From contig NZ_CP022436.1 of NCBI RefSeq assembly GCF_002224285.1, positions 2,418,001-2,482,000 of the forward strand: a stretch of DNA of 64,000 nucleotides, given 5' to 3'. Numbering within the stretch: the stretch's first letter is position 1; every line of letters begins with the position of its first letter. Both the position numbers and the translations under genes were made by a program. The notes under the pieces were generated by a model. It worked only from the letters and a program-made list of their open reading frames with translations. It was not told the DNA's origin and ran no database searches. Below are positions 1 through 8,619 of this stretch, piece by piece. The stretch comes from Arthrobacter sp. YN. Lineage in GTDB: Bacteria > Actinomycetota > Actinomycetes > Actinomycetales > Micrococcaceae.

Positions 1-76
1 CCAGTTCCTCCAGAAACGGGGCCAGATCCTTGCCCTCGTAACCAACTCCGATGACGCCGCTCGTTTCAGTCCACAT
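1..76 (-). CDS. DUF488 family protein, N-terminal fragment
   Basis: Reading the minus strand from an ATG at 76 gives 25 codons, with the segment VIGVGYEGKDLAPFLEEL, before the window edge. This matches the N-terminal pattern of DUF488 proteins (a V/I-x-T/G-I/V-G-Y/H start followed by a helix ending in an F-L/I-x-x-L motif). DUF488 is a small, widely distributed family of uncertain biochemical role. A purine-rich GAGAGAA stretch lies upstream as a possible ribosome site. The rest of the gene is outside the window, so length and intactness cannot be judged. Confidence 0.55.
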   Translation of the reverse strand, partial: MWTETSGVIGVGYEGKDLAPFLEEL

Positions 77-629
77 GGTTTCATTCTCTCACGGCGAGAA
101 AATCGGGCGAGATTTCAGTTCCTGCCACCTCGCTGACCTAGTAGGGCAAGAGTTTCGCTCCATCGAACCCGCCGGCGTTACCGGACCGCCGTCCACACAC
201 GACGGGATCGCTCAAATTCTGTGCTGGCGGCGAGGTGTGACCCCCAAACTATGGAAGTACGGCCGCCCGGCATCTGTGGCGGCAGTCCCTTCCTGTGGTT
301 CTGTGAAGTCATGTCGCCTCCTGATCGAACCGCCATGAAGGTGTGAATGGAGGGCATCTGATGAATGTGTCTCGCTCGATGCCGGTCTGCACTTCCGACT
401 ACCAACATGCACCCGTCGCCGCCGGCGCAGCTTTATGTTCTGCCTCGCTCGAGGACGCCGCCGCGGCGACCACCCCACATGGAAGAGAGAGCGTGGACAA
501 TGTCCACACTTTCCGCTTCGGACTGTCTCATACACCTACCGGTCTGGCCCGGATTCTGCATGTTTCCGCCACTTCCGAGTGTTTCCAGGCCCTGGAATCC
601 CGTTCGAGTCCCACCTCGGGCACGGCATA

Positions 630-652
630 CCCCCTCGTCAGAGGGGGTTTTT
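630..652 (+). terminator. Intrinsic terminator in repeat copy 1
   Basis: A perfect 7-bp stem CCCCCTC/GAGGGGG with a GTCA loop (630-647) is followed by TTTTT. It lies seven bases after a stretch shaped like a tRNA 3' end. It is the best-formed terminator in the first kilobase, but no gene directly upstream needs it, so it may end a repeat-encoded transcript. Confidence 0.8.
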
Positions 653-974
653 GCTTTAACGTGTGTACAAAGCTTGACATATGCCTCTGCCTCATCATCC
701 CGGATGGTGCCTGGCCGCCAGGTGCGGCCTGTTTAGTTTGAGTAGGGAAGCGGGGTCAGCGCCCTGGCTGGTGGGCGCTCCGCTGGCTCTGAGCTGGGGT
801 CATGACGATTCCTCGTTCGGTTCTGTCCGGTAGGTCTGGTGTGGCCTACACCTGTTCATGGGCTGGGGATTTGCTACAACATGACTTGGAGAGATCTCTG
901 CTTCGTTGGTTTTAGCCGCGGGGTTTTCGTCCCGTCAAGGTGCCGACCACTCGCTTTGTAAGGCCAAAGGGGGC

Positions 975-989
975 GTGCACATTGTGCAC
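975..989 (+). promoter_or_regulatory. Second palindrome of repeat copy 1
   Basis: GTGCACA-T-TGTGCAC is a perfect inverted repeat. Compared with the GTGGACA/TGTCCAC form in the other copies, both arms have changed symmetrically, so the dyad is kept while the sequence differs. It follows CCAAAGGGGGC, as the second palindrome of copy 4 follows CCAAAGGGGG. A dimeric DNA-binding protein site is the simplest reading. The ligand is unknown. Confidence 0.6.
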
Positions 990-1337
990 ACTTAAGTCTG
1001 TTTTGTTTCTGACCACGGTCTGCTCGCTGCCAAGCCTTCACGTGTTCATTCCGACCGCAGGCTTCAGCGACATGACAAGGCGAAAACCATGTTGCTGTGC
1101 CCGCGTTTGTTCTCCGTCCTGATGAGCATCTGCAATCCTGCGACGAGGGGCAATAGGGCTGTGCTGTCTCGAGTCCGTCGGACTGTCAGGATGAGGTCTA
1201 TGACCTTGGGTGTCTGCCTTCAGACATAGGCGAAAGGCTCTAACCTGACGCCAAAACTCGCCGGTTTTGACATTAGGTTGGGGTGTAGCCCAGCGGCAGC
1301 GTCGTGACTGACATCGGGCCTGGTGCTTCCGGGCCCT

Positions 1338-2405
1338 TTATGGTGTGGTGGCTGGTGCTGGCCAGAACTCAGTGACGATGTTCTCCAGCTGAGTTCGGAG
1401 CTCTTCCCAGGGTAGGTTCAGGTTCAGGGTGTTGGCGAGGATCCGGTTGCCGTGGATGGTGACGTCCAAGTCCGGTTGGCTGGGCGCGTCAGTGCGGGCG
1501 TAGAGCAGCCAGCCTCCGACGGTGCCGCCGGTCTTGGCTTCCTCGTTCCGGACGTAGCTGAGGATCTGGTAGAGGTTGGCACTACTGACGGACTCGTTAC
1601 CGAAGCGGCTGACCTGCAGGTTCTTCCCGTAAAACTTGGCGTCCACGATGAGGGTCTTCCCTGCGCCGCGGAGTACCAGGTCCGTCTTCATCTGCGGCAG
1701 GTGGAATGACTTGGGCGAGAAGTCGGGATCGAGGTCCCAGGCGACGGCTGTGGCGGCCGGCTTGAGCTCAGGGTGGTGGACTATGAAGTAGTTACGGAGG
1801 AACCGCTCGTAGAGGTCATGCAGTTTCTCATCACTCAGCCAATCGGCGAGCATGGTGTCTCCGCCGGTCTGGCCCTGAAGCAGGCCGCGGACCACCAATT
1901 CGCAGATGCCCAGCAACAACCGGTAGCCGGAGATGCCGCGGTGGTAGGTCAGGGTGTTCCACCTGATGGAGGCTGGGTCGATGAGGCGCACCTCGGTGAA
2001 GTAGGGCAGGAGGTTCCGCAGTTCCGCCGTGCGGCCGCGCGAGACGGCACCGTGCCGGATTAGCAGGGTCATGACGACCTTGAGAACCCGGTTGTGGGCG
2101 GTGTCGGGCTCGTACTCATCGTGCTCGCAGACCAGTCGACCGCGGGTCAGGGACCTCTGAGTGGCGGTGCGGGTGACGTCGATGCGGCCACGAACGGTCG
2201 CGAGTTCCTCACGGCAGGTGACGTAGCCGTGCTGGAGGCCGCGCTTGACCTGCCGGGAGACGCCGTCGATGAGGATGGCCGCGAAGAGCTCGTGCAAGCA
2301 CTCGAAGTCCTCGGTGGCGAAGCGGTCCTGCCCGGGGCTCCTGAGGGAGCTGAATGCGTACGCCATCATGACGTACAGGTTTCGGATGGGGATGGACCTG
2401 CTCAC
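1338..2405 (-). CDS. mcrC: McrC-like 5-methylcytosine restriction subunit
   Basis: This is a type IV restriction nuclease subunit of about 355 residues, the usual McrC size. The start SIPIRNLYVMMAYAF is the typical McrC opening. The C-terminal half has a PD-(D/E)xK-type core, KTDLVLRGAGKTLIVDAKFYG split around D and DAK, expected to cut DNA when driven by the McrB GTPase. I place the start at the GTG at 2405, which overlaps the mcrB stop as GTGA. A longer ATG frame to 2435 exists but would run deeper into mcrB. The overlap indicates translational coupling. The target is presumably modified foreign DNA, but the recognised modification cannot be read from sequence. Confidence 0.88.
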   Translation of the reverse strand: MSRSIPIRNLYVMMAYAFSSLRSPGQDRFATEDFECLHELFAAILIDGVSRQVKRGLQHGYVTCREELATVRGRIDVTRTATQRSLTRGRLVCEHDEYEPDTAHNRVLKVVMTLLIRHGAVSRGRTAELRNLLPYFTEVRLIDPASIRWNTLTYHRGISGYRLLLGICELVVRGLLQGQTGGDTMLADWLSDEKLHDLYERFLRNYFIVHHPELKPAATAVAWDLDPDFSPKSFHLPQMKTDLVLRGAGKTLIVDAKFYGKNLQVSRFGNESVSSANLYQILSYVRNEEAKTGGTVGGWLLYARTDAPSQPDLDVTIHGNRILANTLNLNLPWEELRTQLENIVTEFWPAPATTP

Positions 2406-4630
2406 GCGAGGCAGGCCCGCAGCTTGTCTGCCCACTCTTCGACCTTGTCCGCCTCATCGAACCAGTACTCCTGCAGCAGCGGGATCACCTCATCCTCGAC
2501 AACCGAGAAAAGCCAGGAGTCATTGCGAGCGTCTTCGGCGGTGCCGGAGAGGTAGCTGTGGCCGATGACGAAGCCGGCGCCCAGGCCAGGGTCCCCGGCG
2601 ATCACCGCGTTCAAGGCAAGGACGGTATCCACGAGATGACCTAGCTTGGGGTTCTCGGTCTTGGCCATCCACCTGATGAACCCCTCGGATTCGAAGCCGG
2701 CGCGCATCTCGATGAAGCCGAAGCGGCGCCGCAGGGCGTAGTCCAGGACGGCCAAGCTGCGGTCGGCCGTATTCATCGTGCCGATGATGTGAACGTTGGC
2801 CGGGACGGAGAAGGTCTCGTTCTTGTACAGCAGTCGCAGCTGGTGGCCGCGCTTGTCGGCTTCGATGAGCATCAGCAGTTCGCCGAAGATCTTGGAGATG
2901 TTGCCGCGGTTGATCTCGTCGATGATGAAGCAGTAAGGGCGTTCGCTGTCGTCCCGGGCTTGCTCGCAGAACTGGTAGAACGGGCCTTCGGTGAGGGTGA
3001 AACCACCGGCCTCTGTGGGGCGGTAGCCCATCATGAAGTCCTCGTAGGAGTAGGACTGGTGGAACTGGATGGTCTGGACGCGGTCTGGGTCTTTCACGCC
3101 CATCATCGCGTAGGCCAGGCGCTTGGCGGTGAAGGTCTTGCCGACGCCGGGTGGGCCGGCCAGGATGATGTTCTTCTTGCGGGTGAGCACGGAGTGCAGG
3201 CGTTCGTACTGGGCCTCGTCGACGTAGACGTCGCTCAGGAAGGAATCCCGATCGTAGGGCGGCAGCTCGACGGAGGACTCGGCCAATGGCACTTCGTCGG
3301 CGTCCTCGTCGGTGAATAGCGCTTCGAGCCTCGCCACGTAGTCCCGATACGCGGTGACGTCGGTCAGGGTCTTGGTGGCAGCGTCGCCCGGGTGCTGCCA
3401 GGAACCGTTGTGAGTCCAACGAACCGAGCGGACGTTCCGGAATGAACCACGGTCGGGATCGTAGGTAGCCTCGGAGATGACTTCGCCCCGGCCAACAAGT
3501 TCCCGGCGCCCCCGCTTGGCATATACGATGTCGCCCTCGGTCATCTCGTTCTGGAACTGCCACACGGCAAGGACGGCATTGTTGTTCGAAGCGCCGGTAC
3601 CGTCGACGTCCAGGGCGGCGCGGATGGATTCGCGGTCGGTGTAATCGGAGAGGTCTCCGAGGCTGTCCCAGCCGATGCCCATGATGCCTGTCTGAGAGAA
3701 CTCCCCCCATTCGGAGGCCCGCGCACCGGGGGAGTAGATCCAGTAGTGCCGGCGCCGCGGCTCATTCAGCTCATCCGTCCCGACAGAGCCGGACTTCGGC
3801 TCCCAGCGCTCGTGCACGCCCTCACTCCAGAAGTGGAAGGGCTCGGTGACCTCCTTGGCGAGGGCTGCACGGATGGAGAAGAGGTCTCTGTCCAGCGCTG
3901 CAGGGCCGGACTCAGTGGAACCACCGATCAAGGCTCCGAGCCCTGCCCGGATCGCCTGCTTCATGGTGGCTGCGGAGATCGGCTCGAAGACGTCAGGTCG
4001 GACGAAGAACTGCAAGGCGTTGCGAATATCGCTGCGGTCACGTCCCGAGGCCAACATGACGCGCTGCAGCTCCCACGGGTCGCGGCGAGCTGAGTCCCGC
4101 TGGACCTCAGTGAGTGACGCCCAATGACGGACGAAGTGGCAGAGCCACGGCAGGTGTATCCAGAGACGGTGGTTGTACCATGGGCCCGGATTGAAGCCAG
4201 CAGTGCTTGCCGGCCGGGCCAGCCAGGATGCCATGGGCTCCGTGATCTCGAACGGCTCCTCCAGGTAGGAAAGGACACGCTCCACATTGGCCCGACGAGA
4301 CTCGGGCCGGGCCGTCCTGAGTCCGTGGCCACGCAGGAACACCATCTCCGCGGCCAAAAGAACTGCATCCCGGGAGGCTCCAGCCAGCTGTTGGTCCAGC
4401 TTCTCCCACTGGTTGTCTCGCGTGCCGATCGGGTTATCCTCGACGCGTGCCCGGATCTCTTCGGCGTTCTCCGGAGTCCATATCCGGAGGCTCGGATCCA
4501 AGATGGAGTACCCATCGCCGAGCATCTGATCGATCAGCGGTCTAATCTCCTCGGCGATCGACATGTCCGGGGCGGAACGGGATGTCAGGAGTGAATCAAT
4601 GGTGTTCTGGTCTGGTGCAGCGGAGGCCAT
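2402..4630 (-). CDS. mcrB: McrB-like AAA+ GTPase with EVE/PUA-like domain
   Basis: 742 residues. About 290 N-terminal residues are helical and unassigned. Residues about 295-440 (HYWIYSPG to the TAYRDYVARLEAL region) resemble an EVE/PUA-like modified-base reader, with the VYAKRGRRELVGRGEV segment in its core. Then comes the McrB AAA+ motor: Walker A GPPGVGKT near residue 490, Walker B CFIIDEINRGN near 567 and the McrB signature MNTADRS near 620, followed by the RRRFGF sensor region. It should hydrolyse GTP and translocate DNA to the coupled McrC nuclease. EVE-McrB fusions are known, so the architecture itself is not new. It is first in its operon, and the divergent upstream gap ends at the ImmA-like gene. 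Confidence 0.9.
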   Translation of the reverse strand: MASAAPDQNTIDSLLTSRSAPDMSIAEEIRPLIDQMLGDGYSILDPSLRIWTPENAEEIRARVEDNPIGTRDNQWEKLDQQLAGASRDAVLLAAEMVFLRGHGLRTARPESRRANVERVLSYLEEPFEITEPMASWLARPASTAGFNPGPWYNHRLWIHLPWLCHFVRHWASLTEVQRDSARRDPWELQRVMLASGRDRSDIRNALQFFVRPDVFEPISAATMKQAIRAGLGALIGGSTESGPAALDRDLFSIRAALAKEVTEPFHFWSEGVHERWEPKSGSVGTDELNEPRRRHYWIYSPGARASEWGEFSQTGIMGIGWDSLGDLSDYTDRESIRAALDVDGTGASNNNAVLAVWQFQNEMTEGDIVYAKRGRRELVGRGEVISEATYDPDRGSFRNVRSVRWTHNGSWQHPGDAATKTLTDVTAYRDYVARLEALFTDEDADEVPLAESSVELPPYDRDSFLSDVYVDEAQYERLHSVLTRKKNIILAGPPGVGKTFTAKRLAYAMMGVKDPDRVQTIQFHQSYSYEDFMMGYRPTEAGGFTLTEGPFYQFCEQARDDSERPYCFIIDEINRGNISKIFGELLMLIEADKRGHQLRLLYKNETFSVPANVHIIGTMNTADRSLAVLDYALRRRFGFIEMRAGFESEGFIRWMAKTENPKLGHLVDTVLALNAVIAGDPGLGAGFVIGHSYLSGTAEDARNDSWLFSVVEDEVIPLLQEYWFDEADKVEEWADKLRACLA

Positions 4631-5241
4631 GAGCGCATTCTGTCAGTTGAGCGAGCGAGCGTCCACGAAGGCTCACCAGGAAAGCTCATGACGCTGGTCG
4701 TAAAGCGCTTCGTCCCCGATTGTGATTGCTAATTGGACAACCGGGCGAGGTTGCACTCAGCTATGCATGGGTCGTTCTTCGGAGCGATCAAGATTCAGTC
4801 ACAAATGACCTTAAACTACGTCCGAGCCGCGAGTGCTGTGCCAGTTGCTTACCACTTCGACCATTGGATCCCTTGCCGTCCAGTCGAATGTGAAACGTCC
4901 GCACTGCAGTCACAATGGGGTGGACTATTTGTATCTTTCACCCAGGCGCAGCTGAGGCTGGTGTCATGCACGCATCGATTGGCGCGAACCTTGTAATTTG
5001 TTTGGTAACGAGGAGGGTCATAAAGAGTGGCAACTGTGGGGGAACTAAGACAGCTTCATCGAGCTACCTTGAGGGAGAGCTTTCCGCGAAATGCGTGCTG
5101 TGAGCAGGCACCTAGGCGACCGGAATCTCTGTCAGGCTATTCGCGGCATGAAAGGGTTGCGCCGTGCTGGCAATTGCAACTCCGCTTCCATGCCGGTCCG
5201 AAGGCCCGGCCCGGCGTCGTGGCTGCGCGGGGCGCCCTGTA
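4631..5241. other. Intergenic region, no convincing gene
   Basis: About 610 bp lie between the divergent mcrB and ImmA-like genes. Short open frames exist at 4733-4996 and 5027-5242, but they have no recognisable domain. The region must hold the promoters of both flanking operons. I could not pick out a clear repeat or operator. Confidence 0.5.
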
Positions 5242-6420
5242 ATGGCGATTGAAGTCCTGCTGGATGGCGATGCCGTTCCAATTGAAGAGGCTGTATTCAG
5301 GGAACTTCTCGATAACTCGGTAGCCGGAACTTACAAGGGGTTTGAGAAAGCCCTTGGTTCTGGACGAATCAAGTTCCAGGACCTCCTTTGGCTGGCCGAC
5401 AAGGGGGAAATCCCTTATTCGCTGTTCTTCGCTCCATACGAGCTGGTACAGGACCAGGTGAAGAAGAAGTCCGAGAAGCTGCTTGCAGGACTAAGCAAAG
5501 ACACTTTCTCGATTGGGTCTCGCTCTAAGGTGCATTTACGGGACGTTGAGCTGATCGTAAAGGACTTGATCCGAAAGCAGGAGCTAGTTCGGAAACACGA
5601 CAAGTCTCTTCAACGTAACAAAATCGTGGGCGTGCTCCGTGACGCGGGTTCATCCGTGGAGGCGGACGCGGGCAGACTTATGTCTGCTATAGGCCTCACA
5701 CATGAATCGCTTCGTGCGTGCAGGACGAAGGACAAGGCGCTAGAAATGATGATTGAGCGTCTCGAGGCCAACCAAGTGTTGGTTTCGCGGAGTGTTCAGC
5801 ATTACATGCCGCAGCGCTTGACGCACGTGCAGTTCAGTGGCCTGACGATTCGAGACAACAAAGTTCCATACATTTTTCTGGCGGGTGGAGATCACCGTGA
5901 CGACCAGGAAACCGCAGGTCGTACCATCTTCACGCTTGCGCTGCTGACCGTACTCATAGCCCGACGAATCTTTGCTCCAATGACTTGGGATGGTGGCACC
6001 GCCGCTTTGGAGCCTGGGCGTGAGTACGATATCGCCGGCGCCATGCTGATGCCTGGCGAACGATTCTTAGCGTTAGGGCCAAGATCCCTCAACGATATGC
6101 ACAACGCCTCGGAGACGTTCAAGGTAACACCTAGTGCCGCAACTGTTCGCGCAATGCGACTGGGGATCATCAACCCAGCTACAGCGAATGAATACCTTGG
6201 GGAGTTCCGAGAGGAGTTCCGGAGCCGCCCCAAAGGCGGCCCCAGAAACCAGATCCGCCCTGAGAATGCCGTTAACAAGTACAACGGGAGGGAGCTCAAT
6301 CGACGCATGCTGGACGCGCTTGACGAACGTAGCATCTCACCAGGGGAGTTCTGCCGAGCGGTTTGTCTGAACCATCTCAAACCATCTCAAATCGACGACC
6401 TCAGAAGGGTGCTCCGATGA
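5242..6420 (+). CDS. ImmA/IrrE-like protein lacking the metalloprotease motif
   Basis: 392 residues from ATG 5242; an in-frame extension to 5164 is low-complexity Arg/Gly/Pro and unlikely to be translated. The N-terminus, with GRIKFQDLLWLADKGEIPYSLFF split over residues about 30-60, matches the segment that follows the HTH in XRE-ImmA antitoxins. The C-terminal half contains AGAMLMPGERFL near residue 265, the ImmA-type A-x-x-LMP signature. Where HExxH should lie, the sequence reads GGDHRDDQETAGRTIF (about 214-229), so the zinc site is degraded and peptidase activity is unlikely. Its stop overlaps the next start as ATGA. Together with the PIN gene it looks like an antitoxin-toxin pair. Family membership is moderately certain, function is inferred. 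Confidence 0.65.
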   Translation: MAIEVLLDGDAVPIEEAVFRELLDNSVAGTYKGFEKALGSGRIKFQDLLWLADKGEIPYSLFFAPYELVQDQVKKKSEKLLAGLSKDTFSIGSRSKVHLRDVELIVKDLIRKQELVRKHDKSLQRNKIVGVLRDAGSSVEADAGRLMSAIGLTHESLRACRTKDKALEMMIERLEANQVLVSRSVQHYMPQRLTHVQFSGLTIRDNKVPYIFLAGGDHRDDQETAGRTIFTLALLTVLIARRIFAPMTWDGGTAALEPGREYDIAGAMLMPGERFLALGPRSLNDMHNASETFKVTPSAATVRAMRLGIINPATANEYLGEFREEFRSRPKGGPRNQIRPENAVNKYNGRELNRRMLDALDERSISPGEFCRAVCLNHLKPSQIDDLRRVLR

Positions 6421-6890
6421 GTGCATTCGGGCGACGGTACGTCATCGACACTAATGCGCTTAGCCAACTTGGACGGAAGCGACGAGCCAGCAAATATTTC
6501 CAAGAGAACGCAGTCATACCAGAGGCGGTGCTGCAAGAGTCCCAGGGATTCCCTGACATCAAGTCGCTGCAAAACAACGTCCATCCAACGACCCCGCGGG
6601 TGCTCCGGATACTGGCAGAAGTTATGGCGTCTATACCCCCGGCCGACACGCGCCTCATAAACCTTTACGCCAATCTCGGTAACGCTGATCCGCTGGTCGT
6701 TGCATGCGCTTTGGAGGGCCAGGAGCACGACGACCAGACTCTCATGCCTCCGCAGTGGTGTGTTGTGACCGGGGACGACGCAGTAAGCGAAAAAGCCAAG
6801 GAGTTCGCACTCACTGTGCTCACCAACTCCGAGTTTGCCGAACTCATCGACCTGTCTGGAGCCCCACGGATTGCAAGCGACTGTGGCTAG
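6417..6890 (+). CDS. PIN-domain protein, putative toxin ribonuclease
   Basis: 157 residues from ATG 6417, coupled to the preceding gene by an ATGA overlap. The PIN acidic set is visible: Asp in RYVIDTNAL (about residue 10), a Glu in PEAVLQES (about 40), Asp in GNADPLVVACALEG (about 89) and TGDDAVSEKA (about 118). PIN domains are Mg2+-dependent RNases, often toxins that cleave tRNA or mRNA. Pairing of PIN toxins with COG2856/ImmA-type partners has been proposed for type II toxin-antitoxin systems, and the layout here fits. The RNA target is unknown. Another possibility is a stand-alone defence effector controlled by the ImmA-like partner. Confidence 0.7.
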   Translation: MSAFGRRYVIDTNALSQLGRKRRASKYFQENAVIPEAVLQESQGFPDIKSLQNNVHPTTPRVLRILAEVMASIPPADTRLINLYANLGNADPLVVACALEGQEHDDQTLMPPQWCVVTGDDAVSEKAKEFALTVLTNSEFAELIDLSGAPRIASDCG

Positions 6891-7526
6891 GTAGGGAGGG
6901 CCTATTCGACGGTTTAGCAATTGGCGGGCAATGCCGTTTCTGTGAGGGGATTAGCGGTTGCGTCGGTGTCTTCGAACTGGAAGGTATGGGGTTACAAGAC
7001 AGCGAGGGGAATGCCACAGTTGTCAGCTATGCCTATGACCCTAATGTGCATTCGAAGGATTTAGAGGGAGATTTCGGTGGCATTTGAATCCTCCGCTGTA
7101 CCCGCGCTGCTGACTCTACGTCAGAAAAAAGCGCTTTTGAGGACAGGGCAGCTCTGCATCATTGATTTTCTGGACATGTATCTTGATTGAGGTCCATATG
7201 CGGACCAGTCAAAAGTCCTAACTCCCGCATTGGTCATGATGTCCGATGGCGAGCCCCAAGAACGAACACGCGGGTCGGGTGATCGCCTTGCCTTGTTGCG
7301 GTTCATGGACGGGCGCGCTGGGAGCACTGGGCTTCGAAGAATGGCCTTGAACTTGGTACTCGCGATGACTACAAGTCGGGTTTGTTAAGCTGGTCCCCGC
7401 ATCCATCTCGGTACCGAAGCTGAGGCGGTAATTGAGCTTGTGCTTACGGGCGACCTCGGCGGCCTTGCTTAGCTCTCCGGCCCGTGAAGCAACACTGGAG
7501 ACGAAGATTGGTGGTCTTCCGGCAGC
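6891..7526. other. Intergenic region with no intact gene
   Basis: About 640 bp. The only stretch with protein-like composition is the minus-strand segment listed separately at 7380-7510. The remaining frames are short and have no recognisable domains. Confidence 0.45.
7380..7510 (-). pseudogene. Possible decayed coding fragment
   Basis: On the minus strand this reads SSVASRAGELSKAAEVARK followed by HKLNYRLSFGTEMDAGTSL, an amphipathic helix plus strand pattern with normal codon use, embedded in a longer frame that otherwise looks random. There is no start and no sensible continuation. It may be the C-terminal end of a lost protein. I cannot assign a family. Confidence 0.25.
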
Positions 7527-8333
7527 ATGATCGTGATAGTGGATAATCCTCTTGTGACAGACATGAAGAAGTTCGATCCGAAGGCTCTGATCAAAGCGGG
7601 ACTCAACAAGGCGCTCGACAGTCAGCAGCCGGTTGCCGTGGCTAACGTGGCGCGCCTGCGGCGGGTTCATCCGGACAAGTCGCCTGCGGAACTGATCGCC
7701 TACATGAACAAGTGGTACATCGGAACGGTGTCCGCCGCCGGAGTCGGTGCTGGAGCGGCGGCCGTAGTTCCGAACGGGTTCGTGCAGGTGCCGGCGGCAC
7801 TGGCAGACCTGCTGACCTACCTCGAGGCGTCTGTGCTTTACACGCTTTCTGTCGCAGAGATTCACCGGCTTGACCTGGAAGACATCGAGCGACGCAGACT
7901 GCTCGTTACGGGCGTACTGGTAGGAAACTCGGCATCGACGCAAGTTCTTGAGAAGGTCATCGGGCGTGCAGCTCCATACTGGGGGAAGAAGGTTGTGCAG
8001 ACGATCCCAATGGCGGCGATCGATGCAGCCAACAAGGTGCTCGGTCCACGCTTCATCACGAAGTGGGGCACTAAGCAGGGAATCCTCGTTCTCGGCAAGC
8101 AGGTGCCGCTCATGATCGGAGCGGCCATCGGTGGCGGGGGCAACGGCCTGTTTGGCTGGGTCGTGGTGAAGTCAGCACGGAAAGTTCTCGGGCCTGCGCC
8201 GGAGAGCTGGGATGTTGAAAAGGATGAGAACGCCGATTCTTCCCCGGCAAATGTTTCACCAGGCGACGAAGCGCCCGAACGTGCGGGAACGTCTGCCTCT
8301 AGTGAGAAAGTCCCTGAATTCGTGGATCAGTAG
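7527..8333 (+). CDS. EcsC-like actinobacterial protein
   Basis: 268 residues. The segment VARLRRVHPDKSPAELIAYM, followed by a Gly/Ala-rich stretch (VSAAGVGAGAAAVVPNGF), then ADLLTYLEASVLYTLSVAEI and the DIERRRLLVTGVLVGNSAS turn, is the arrangement seen in an alanine-rich actinobacterial family usually labelled EcsC-like. A second hydrophobic Gly-rich segment (PLMIGAAIGGGGNGLFGW) lies near residue 200, and the last 50 residues are acidic and disordered. The protein is probably membrane-associated. The start is uncertain: ATG 7527 and GTG 7554 are both possible and neither has a good ribosome site. The family has no settled function. It sits alone between the PIN gene and the helicase. Confidence 0.6.
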   Translation: MIVIVDNPLVTDMKKFDPKALIKAGLNKALDSQQPVAVANVARLRRVHPDKSPAELIAYMNKWYIGTVSAAGVGAGAAAVVPNGFVQVPAALADLLTYLEASVLYTLSVAEIHRLDLEDIERRRLLVTGVLVGNSASTQVLEKVIGRAAPYWGKKVVQTIPMAAIDAANKVLGPRFITKWGTKQGILVLGKQVPLMIGAAIGGGGNGLFGWVVVKSARKVLGPAPESWDVEKDENADSSPANVSPGDEAPERAGTSASSEKVPEFVDQ

Positions 8334-8619
8334 GCGAGGCCCCAGACTCTGTTCTAAAAGCAGGGGATCCTTGAAGGAACCCAAGTGAGTTCAACGATCT
8401 AACCCCGTTTATTTGCGCCAGGCCGGCCGACCCGTTCCGTGAGTCTGGTCGTCGAAACTGCATTAGACAGTGCTGCGGCCGCAACCGCCGGTTTAGGTCC
8501 CGGCCTTCTTCCTTTACGTACTGAGTGAGGGACTTGCCACGAAGCTGAAGAGCTCCCAATAAGTACGGCTCCTGCCTATATAAAACGGAGCGCCAGTTGA
8601 GTTCCACTTTATTTAATTG

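Larger units (their letters stand above)
283..1090 (+). repeat. Five-copy island repeat, copy 1 (extended form)
   Basis: First of five same-strand copies. Similarity with copy 2 starts near 283 (versus about 16719), upstream of the core. The core has a palindrome GTGGACA-A-TGTCCAC (493-507), a tRNA-3'-end-like stretch at 602-623 and an intrinsic terminator at 630-652. The downstream tail runs past GGCCTACACCTGTTCAT (843) and a CAACATGACTT motif (about 877-887). Only copies 1 and 4 then continue into a second palindrome (975-989) and a degenerate second tail ending in CGACATGACA near 1077. Within the core the spacing from palindrome centre to terminator is exactly 130 nt, as in all other copies. 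No protein was assigned to the repeat. Confidence 0.85.

Noticed and set aside
602..623. A tRNA gene in the repeat.
   Set aside because: Only the T-loop, 3' T-stem and 3' acceptor strand are present. The 5' T-stem strand does not pair, and no anticodon arm can be drawn.
490..670. A small ORF of about 57-60 codons (MSTLSAPD... to GVFALTC) open in all five repeat copies, sometimes with a purine-rich ribosome-like site.
   Set aside because: Differences between copies fall largely on first and second codon positions and change the amino acids, and the frame runs through the terminator. Conserved length is better explained by a structural or regulatory core.
7218..7943. A 241-codon minus-strand gene.
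   Set aside because: Most of it is antisense to the EcsC-like gene or random; only a short inner stretch looks protein-like and is listed as a possible remnant.
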